Source: Jimgerdemannia flammicorona
Lineage: Eukaryota; Mucoromycota; Endogonomycetes; Endogonales; Endogonaceae
DNA length: 12,027 bases
Assembly (NCBI GenBank): GCA_003990745.1
Contig: RBNI01005859.1
Location: 1 to 12,027 of the forward strand
Direction of reading: 5' to 3'
A model generated the notes under the pieces. That model saw only the letters and a program-made list of their open reading frames with translations, did no database searches and was not told the DNA's origin. The position numbers and the translations under genes were made by a program. Shown here one piece after another: positions 7,833 to 12,027 of the stretch (the first letter of the stretch is position 1; every line of letters begins with the position of its first letter).

Positions 7833-8949
7833 TATTTACTAGAGGTGGTTGAACTACTGGTAGTGGTATTACTGGTACTACTTGAGGTACTGGTGCAGAG
7901 TGTGATGGAGTTCTTTGAGTCTGTGTAAGTTGCTGGAGTAATAGTTGTGGATCTGGAGTAAGGGCTTGATAGATAGCTGTCTGTTGCTGTGTAGGTGTAT
8001 TCTGTCCTGATAGAGGTACGTCTCCTTCGGTAGTGTATCCAGGATCGAATTCACTGAGATACTCCTCCTCCTCTTGAGTTTGGTCTCCATGTACTTGGGT
8101 TTGCTTGGTGTCAAAGTAGACAGAATCAGTTGTATATCTGATTTCAGATGGACTTAATTCAAAGTCAAGTTCTGGTTCGGTATTGGTTTCGGATTCAGGT
8201 AGGGCTGTAGCAGGGCCTGCTTCAGGTTCAGGATCAGGTAGTTGATGAAGAGTTTCTCTTGCTTCTTCCTTAAGAATATGGCGGGCCTTGCTATTCTGGA
8301 ATCAGTAGTATAATGCGGTCTTGGTTCTGGTTCGGTGAAAGTCGGTAGAGTTGAGCCACTTGGCTACAGAGGCTTGGGCTTCATGAGGAACTAAGGCTAG
8401 AAAGACTGCTGCTGGTTGTCCTAGGTCACTTGGATTTGTGGAGCTGATGAAACTCTTGTTGAGAAGAGTAAAGAAGGCTTCTATAAGACCTTCTTCATCT
8501 TGACTTGCTGGGTGTAGTGCAAGGAGTTCGATGAATAGGGTTTCACCTATTTGCTGATTTAATTGGAGTACTTCTTTCTTTGAATGAAGTTTGTCCCACT
8601 TGTTACAAGTGTGGAGGTCAAATTGTCCTTGTATGTCAGGTTCAATTCTCTCTAGATTGTCAGATGGTTCAGAATAAATTCCAGTTCAGAGGTTGGGCTT
8701 TATACCAACTTGTAGGAATTCACAGAAGGGTTTGTAGTGGGGTGAGGAAGCGTCTTGAAGCAGAATTGGATTGTAAACTGCTGCTACCAAGTTGTAAGAG
8801 GGTTGCTTTTTTAGGATAACCGTTACGTAGTTTTGGAAGGGTTTTCTGGAAGTTCTGGATATTCGGGAAGACTGTTTTCTTATAGTCAAGATCAATTTCG
8901 TATGAAGTACATCCTCTACGCTTATTGATTTCAAGATTGGGTTGACGTC
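7833..8949 (-). pseudogene. Open extension in frame with Gag, no ATG found
   Basis: The Gag frame stays open for about 370 codons upstream with only two stops, TGA 8686-8688 and TGA 8302-8304. The composition is protein-like: helical stretches such as GETLFIELLALHP, an acidic run with EEEEYLSEFD, and a Pro/Gln/Val-rich linker ending just before MANQQ. It crosses the primer-binding site and enters U5 of the 5' LTR. No in-frame ATG was seen. A start may have been lost by decay (ATG to ATA), lie across an intron, or the region may be a separate upstream protein. I recognise no domain. The stop density is like that of the rest of gag-pol, which supports real coding. Confidence 0.55.
8778..8789 (-). 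promoter_or_regulatory. Primer-binding site, probably tRNA-iMet
   Basis: The sense strand after the 5' LTR reads ACT and then TGGTAGCAGCAG. TGG pairs with the tRNA CCA end. TGGTAGC is typical of initiator-methionine tRNAs (3' end GCTACCA), the usual primer of Ty3/gypsy elements. Bases 10-12 depart from the iMet ends I know, possibly through CG-to-CA decay. Confidence 0.75.
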
Positions 8950-9152
8950 TCAACCAAAGTCCTTTTTCGGACTAGTTCTGGATGTTCAGGATTTTCTGTA
9001 TTTCAGGAAGTTCAAGAAACTAAGACCAGCTTAGTTGAATCGGCGTATCGCTGCAGACAATACCCAATTTAGGAAATTTCGTGATGGGGTTAGGAGTAGG
9101 ACCTAACGGGGAGCAGATTTACTTAAGAGTGGTTTGTGGGTTATTATATAGG

Positions 9153-9158
9153 TTTATT
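9153..9158 (-). promoter_or_regulatory. Candidate poly(A) signal AATAAA in the 5' LTR
   Basis: The sense AATAAA is about 125 nt after TATA box 2 and overlaps the end of a 4-codon upstream ORF (ATG 9166-9168, stop 9154-9156). It would be in R, so in the genomic RNA this 5' copy must be skipped and the 3' copy used. Confidence 0.5.
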
Positions 9159-9283
9159 CGCTATTCATGATATTGCTATACTAGGAGTATTTGTGTGAAG
9201 GGATATTGTGGGGAAGTGTTCAGGAATGTTCTTGTGTATTCGAGTCTGTTTAAGTCTGAGATTCTGAGGTCTGGGGGAGGGGG

Positions 9284-9291
9284 TATTTATA
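9284..9291 (-). promoter_or_regulatory. TATA box 2, likely genomic RNA promoter
   Basis: The sense strand reads TATAAATA followed by a C-rich run (CCCCCTCCCCC) and then A/C-rich sequence suitable for initiation about 30 nt downstream (about 9255). It is conserved in the 3' LTR. Its place downstream of the LTR frame and about 490 bp before the primer site fits the genomic transcript. Confidence 0.65.
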
Positions 9292-9347
9292 CTAGTGAGG
9301 GGCTATCTGGACTATGCTAGATATGGATGTAGCACTAAGTGCTTTGC

Positions 9348-9417
9348 TGAGTCGAAATGCAGTCACATAGTACAAGTGTGATCTGACATGTCAAGAGATT
9401 GTCTGACTGCTGAGTCA
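9348..9417 (-). promoter_or_regulatory. TGAGTC sites upstream of TATA box 2, 5' LTR
   Basis: TGAGTCA at 9411-9417 and TGAGTCG at 9348-9354. The nearer site is about 57 bp upstream of TATA box 2, much like the 62-bp spacing at TATA box 1. This similar layout suggests that the two promoters share an activator. Confidence 0.4.
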
Positions 9418-9480
9418 GTTCACAGTCATGTTGTACAAGGCTAATCTAACTATACTATGACTACTAATCTATTTATGGGT

Positions 9481-10578
9481 TTACACACTGTCTGGGTAGT
9501 CTTTGATGACATCACCATTGATGACATCATCTCTGATGAAGTAGTCATCTAGGAAGAGTGGTTCGCGGATTACTTCTCCTTGTTAGCTGAGGTAATAATA
9601 CATTGGAACTTCATCTCTGTCCCACAGGATCGCATCATCTGTCTCGTATGCTGGATAAGGTGTTGGGGGGTGAAGAAGTGGTGCATGGTCTTCGTTTTCA
9701 TTGGATTCGCTGTCTGCATACCTTCTGTAGGTTATAGCACTATGAGTCATGGGGTTGTAGTATGCTGGTGGCTGTGGTTCATGTTGCTCATACTCAGGTA
9801 GTGGAGTTGTTGGTTTGGTCTCAAGAGTTGTCTGGAGGTACAGGTTGTGTTCTCTGGTCTCTTCATTGTAGTTGAAGTAATCGGGAGTGAATGTAGGTTG
9901 GTATTTGTGCCAGTGATCATTGTCCCAATAAGTCTCGTATGTAGTTATGAACTGTTGTAAGTTCATCGGCAAAGTTGGTGGTGTAATCAGAGTTGGTAGA
10001 GATCCTTGGCTTGAGGTCATGTCAGCGTCAGAGGGATTATTGTCTTCTGCTTTGTCTTCATCGAAGTTGATTATATCGTAGATGTCCTTCATGGCATATC
10101 CAACTTGGGGCATTTGCAGAATGTGGTCATTAGGGTGCGGGAAGGTTCTGTCGGTGGTCTGAACGTACTCGAGATACTTGTGGTTGAGTTCTTATATCAT
10201 ATTGTCAATTTGGCCATAGAACAGAGTAGCAACCATTTCACTGGTAGTAATTCAGAGGTGGGGAATAAAGGTGCTGTACTCGTAGAAGAGTTCTCGGTGT
10301 TTGCAGGCGATGAGCTTCTGGTGTTGAGACATCTGAGTAATGTCTGTATTATGGTGGTGTTCAACCATGTCCTCTAGGAGGCGGCCGATCTGGTAGTAGC
10401 TTGAGATTTGTCCAATCTGGTGGGCCTCGTTAAGCATGTTCAGAGCATTCCATTGGGCTTCCACAAAGTAGAGGGGTGCGAGGCTATAGATATTCATGAG
10501 GGGCAGAGGGGGTGTAGCTCGGTTGACAATGGCATTCCAAATGTCAGCGTGGATGCAGTTGTAGATCTCGGTGGTCAT
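9481..10578 (-). pseudogene. LTR-encoded protein, 5' LTR copy (365 codons, 3 stops)
   Basis: ATG 10578-10576 (context ACAAACATGACC, A at -3) opens a frame ending at TAA 9481-9483. Stops private to this copy are TGA 10252-10254 (CGA in the other LTR), TAA 10192-10194 (CAA) and TAA 9583-9585 (CAA). None is shared with the 3' LTR, so the inserted element had an intact 365-codon gene. The stop at 9583 removes the last 33 codons. The second PPxY (PPAY, 9760-9771) is kept; the first is PLPEY because of a Pro-to-Leu change. No family is recognised. The frame is the sense frame of the element, sits between two promoters and has its own TATA box 70-76 nt upstream. It could be an accessory protein, a displaced structural gene or a captured host gene. 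Confidence 0.75.
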
Positions 10579-10647
10579 GTTTGTGTATTTGGGAGTTGTG
10601 GTTATTGTTTGTTTTGATTCTCTGTTTTGACATGTCTCGGAGCTCGG

Positions 10648-10654
10648 TATATAT
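10648..10654 (-). promoter_or_regulatory. TATA box 1, promoter of the LTR-encoded frame
   Basis: The sense strand reads ATATATA within GCATATATACC. Initiation about 30 nt downstream would leave a leader of about 45 nt before ATG 10578. It is identical in both LTRs. Confidence 0.5.
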
Positions 10655-10715
10655 GCATTTGTTCTTAATTGGTAAGATTTCGTTTGTGTGAACCTTGTGT
10701 TCCGTGACTTCGTAT

Positions 10716-10753
10716 TGACTCAGCTTTGTACACTGTGACTTCTGTTTGACTCA
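10716..10753 (-). promoter_or_regulatory. Paired TGACTCA bZIP-type sites, 5' LTR
   Basis: Perfect TGACTCA at 10716-10722 and 10747-10753, 31 bp apart and 62 bp upstream of TATA box 1. Both are unchanged from the 3' LTR copies although neighbouring bases differ. Confidence 0.5.
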
Positions 10754-10866
10754 GCTTCATGATCATGCAGGTGATTTCCAGATTTGTTCAGAGGTCGCGT
10801 GTGATTTCGGTGGCTTGTTAAGAGGGTGATGTGTGATTTCTGTGGCTTGGAGGTTGTGCGCTTACA

Positions 10867-10871
10867 GGAGT
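10867..10871. repeat. Target-site duplication GGAGT, right copy
   Basis: This exactly matches 189-193. The reconstructed empty site reads CAATTGGAGTACTACC. A related GGAGTACTAACTATC occurs intact at 11865, about 1 kb to the right. Confidence 0.93.
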
Positions 10872-11050
10872 ACTACCTATAGTGCTCTTAAATGAATCAA
10901 ATCAATTCAAATCAAATCAAATTGAGAGTATTTTGAATCAAATTAAATTGAGGATTTTTCAATTCAAATGGGATTCAAATTGAATTGAATTTGAATTGAA
11001 TTAGAGGTCCAATTCAAAATGTTTGAATTGAATTGAGATCTGATTTTAGA
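10872..11050. repeat. AT-rich GAATT/AAATC simple-sequence flank
   Basis: Interspersed AATTCAAAT, AAATCAAAT and GAATTGAATT blocks. The block with GAATTAGAGGTCCAATTC near 11000 is mirrored by GAATTGGGCCTCAATTC near 11810, in inverted orientation, so the satellite between may lie inside a larger fold-back. No coding frame. Confidence 0.6.
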
Positions 11051-11770
11051 AGTCAAACTTTGAAATATAATAACTTAATAAAAATATATCCAAATTTGAC
11101 ATATTTTAGCTTGTTGGATTTGTCTTGATAAGGCAAATTCAGTACAATAAAGATCATTAGATTTGAATATATTTTCATCACATTATTGTATTTCAAATAT
11201 TTAGGTTTGAAATTGAGATCTAATTCAATTTAAAATTGAAAATTAAACTTTGGAATTCAATAACTTAATAAAAATATGTCCAAATTTGATATATTTTAGC
11301 TTGTTAGATTTGCCTTAATAAGGCAAATCCAGTACAACAAAGATCATTAAATTTGGACATGTTTTTGTCATAATATTGAATTTCAAAAATTTAGGTTTGT
11401 GAATTGAGATCTGATTCAAAGTCAAACTTTGAAATATAATAATGTGATGAAAACATATCTAAATTTGATGTATTTTAGCTTGTTAGATTCGTCTTGATAA
11501 GGTGAATCTAGTACAATAACAATTATTAAATTTGGACATGTTTTCATCAAGTTATTTAATTTCAAAAATTTAGGTTTATGAATTGAGGTCTAATTTGAAG
11601 TCAAACTTTGAAATGCAATAATTTGATAAAAACATATCTAAATTTGATGTATTTTAGCTTTTCAGATTTGTCTTAACAAGGTGAATCCAGTAAAATAACA
11701 AAAATTAAATTTGGACATATTTTCATCAAGTTATTGAATTTCAAAAAATTTAGGTTCAAATTGAAATTCA
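11051..11770. repeat. Four ~180-bp satellite-like monomers with internal dyad symmetry
   Basis: Units beginning (A)GTCAAACTTTG or a variant start at 11051, 11241, 11420 and 11599 (steps 190, 179, 179). Each repeats TTTAGCTTGTT, a TTGATAAGG-type centre and TTCAAANATTTAGGTTT. In the first unit, arms 11059-11097 and 11159-11197 are inverted repeats (32 of 39 paired) around a palindromic core centred at 11128. Mismatches between units and arms are mostly transitions, as in the element. It may be a satellite or the remains of a fold-back transposon. Confidence 0.8.
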
Positions 11771-11875
11771 AATCGAATTAGACCTCAATTTGAATTGATT
11801 TAAATTGAATTGGGCCTCAATTCAAATTGAATTTGGGTTCAATTTAATTTAATTTAATTTGTTGGGAGTACTAAC
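11771..11875. repeat. AT-rich flank and GGAGTACT repeat
   Basis: CAATTTGAATT-type blocks, then a short run of AATTT units (about 11840-11860), then GTTGGGAGTACTAACTATC (11861-11879). The last resembles the element's empty site CAATTGGAGTACTACCTAT in direct orientation, so it may mark a repeat-unit border. Confidence 0.55.
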
Positions 11876-12027
11876 TATCTATATAAAGATATTAAAGAGA
11901 ATCTTGAAATCTTTACTATCAGGATGAATATCTATCTTAAGACTATAGAACTTATCTACTAAAAAAACAATCTAGTCATCAATGATATCAGGGTCAACTA
12001 TCTCTTCCAGACTGGCTTATCTAAAAG
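11876..12027. other. AT-rich sequence with nothing recognised
   Basis: No open frame, RNA gene or repeat unit was recognised in these 152 bp. It does not match the satellite monomers. Confidence 0.5.

Larger units (their letters stand above)
2698..8949 (-). pseudogene. gag-pol polyprotein, single frame, about 24 stops
   Basis: One continuous frame (sense codons begin at multiples of 3) links all domains with no frameshift. Stops, by lowest coordinate: TGA 8686, 8302, 6871, 6835, 6814, 6274, 6241, 5218, 4396, 3778, 3457, 3286, 2941; TAA 7702, 7129, 6316, 5779, 4768, 4678, 4069, 2953, 2845; TAG 7648, 3406. Each is one C-to-T or G-to-A step from CAA, CAG, CGA or TGG, and many fall where the family has Gln, Arg or Trp. 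The frame end is TGA 2698-2700, or about 48 bp further if that is also a decayed codon. Upstream the frame is open back to TGA 8950-8952, inside the LTR, with no in-frame ATG before 7832. A single gag-pol frame with no -1 or readthrough junction is common in fungal chromoviruses. Confidence 0.9.
194..10866 (-). mobile_element. Complete Ty3/gypsy chromovirus with dUTPase and an LTR-encoded ORF, decayed
   Basis: This is a full-length LTR retrotransposon in reverse orientation. It has equal-length LTRs beginning TGTAAG and ending CTTACA on both strands, a 5-bp target duplication, a primer-binding site next to the 5' LTR and a polypurine tract next to the 3' LTR. One gag-pol frame runs in the order Gag, dUTPase, protease, RT, RNase H, integrase, chromodomain. 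The position of integrase after RNase H and the C-terminal chromodomain place it among chromoviruses. About 24 in-frame stops make it non-autonomous now. The absence of any frameshift, and an LTR divergence of about 5.5 percent that is almost all transitions, indicate a mutator-type decay (5-methylcytosine deamination or a RIP-like process) rather than ordinary slow erosion. Confidence 0.96.
8793..10866 (-). repeat. 5' LTR (2074 bp)
   Basis: This is the upstream LTR relative to the element, the same length as 194-2267. Proposed parts in sense order: U3 from 10866 to about 9260, holding bZIP sites, TATA box 1, a 365-codon frame, more bZIP sites and TATA box 2; R from about 9260 past the AATAAA at 9153-9158; U5 to 8793. 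The U3/R border is inferred from the TATA box and poly(A) signal. An alternative is that TATA box 1 starts R, which would put the frame in R/U5. Confidence 0.95.

Noticed and set aside
7878..8114. Minus-strand 78-codon frame starting at ATG in another frame
   Set aside because: It overlaps the Gag-frame extension, which continues through this stretch; composition does not suggest a second gene.
2698..8949. Reading TAA/TAG as Gln and TGA as Trp or Arg by an alternative genetic code
   Set aside because: TGA stands for both expected Arg and expected Trp, stops differ between the two LTR copies, and missense C-to-T changes accompany them. Decay explains all of this.
10872..11875. CRISPR-like array because of regularly spaced repeats on the right
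   Set aside because: The ~180-bp units are nearly identical throughout rather than short repeats with unique spacers, and the context is a eukaryotic retroelement.

Overview
The window holds one complete, aged Ty3/gypsy LTR retrotransposon on the minus strand (194-10866, 10,673 bp), inserted into AT-rich, palindromic, satellite-like DNA. The element is a chromovirus: an integrase GPF module is followed by a chromodomain. It carries a dUTPase between the Gag zinc knuckle and the protease. That architecture, an initiator-Met-like primer site, and the strong C-to-T decay point to a filamentous fungus, most likely a basidiomycete. The host call is inference. No host gene is visible.

Layout on the + strand: 1-188, AT-rich flank with a 32-bp degenerate tandem repeat and a 50-bp perfect palindrome; 189-193, target-site copy GGAGT; 194-2267, 3' LTR; 2269-2281, polypurine tract; 2282-2697, 3' untranslated stretch; 2698-8949, one gag-pol frame read right to left (Gag extension, Gag, zinc knuckle, dUTPase, protease, RT, RNase H, integrase, chromodomain); 8778-8789, primer-binding site; 8793-10866, 5' LTR; 10867-10871, second GGAGT; 10872-11875, AT-rich DNA with four ~180-bp dyad-symmetric satellite monomers (11051 to about 11770); 11876-12027, AT-rich DNA with nothing recognisable.

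The most unusual part is the LTR. Each 2074-bp LTR contains a 365-codon sense-strand reading frame (9481-10578 and 882-1979). Each copy now has three stops, but no stop is shared, so the parent frame was open when the element inserted. The frame has its own TATA box with two TGACTCA sites upstream. A second TATA box with TGAGTC sites upstream lies downstream of the frame and is suited to driving the genomic RNA. The frame therefore appears to sit in U3, like the sag gene of MMTV, in an element that also has the NC-dUTPase-protease order known from betaretroviruses.

The element is dead but unusually clean. The gag-pol frame has about 24 stops and no frameshift. The two LTRs differ at about 114 positions (hand count) with one transversion and no indel. 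At 11 sites one LTR reads CA where the other reads TG, as expected if an ancestral methylated CpG decayed on opposite strands in the two copies. The per-codon stop rate is similar in the LTR frame and gag-pol, so the element was probably intact or nearly so when it inserted.
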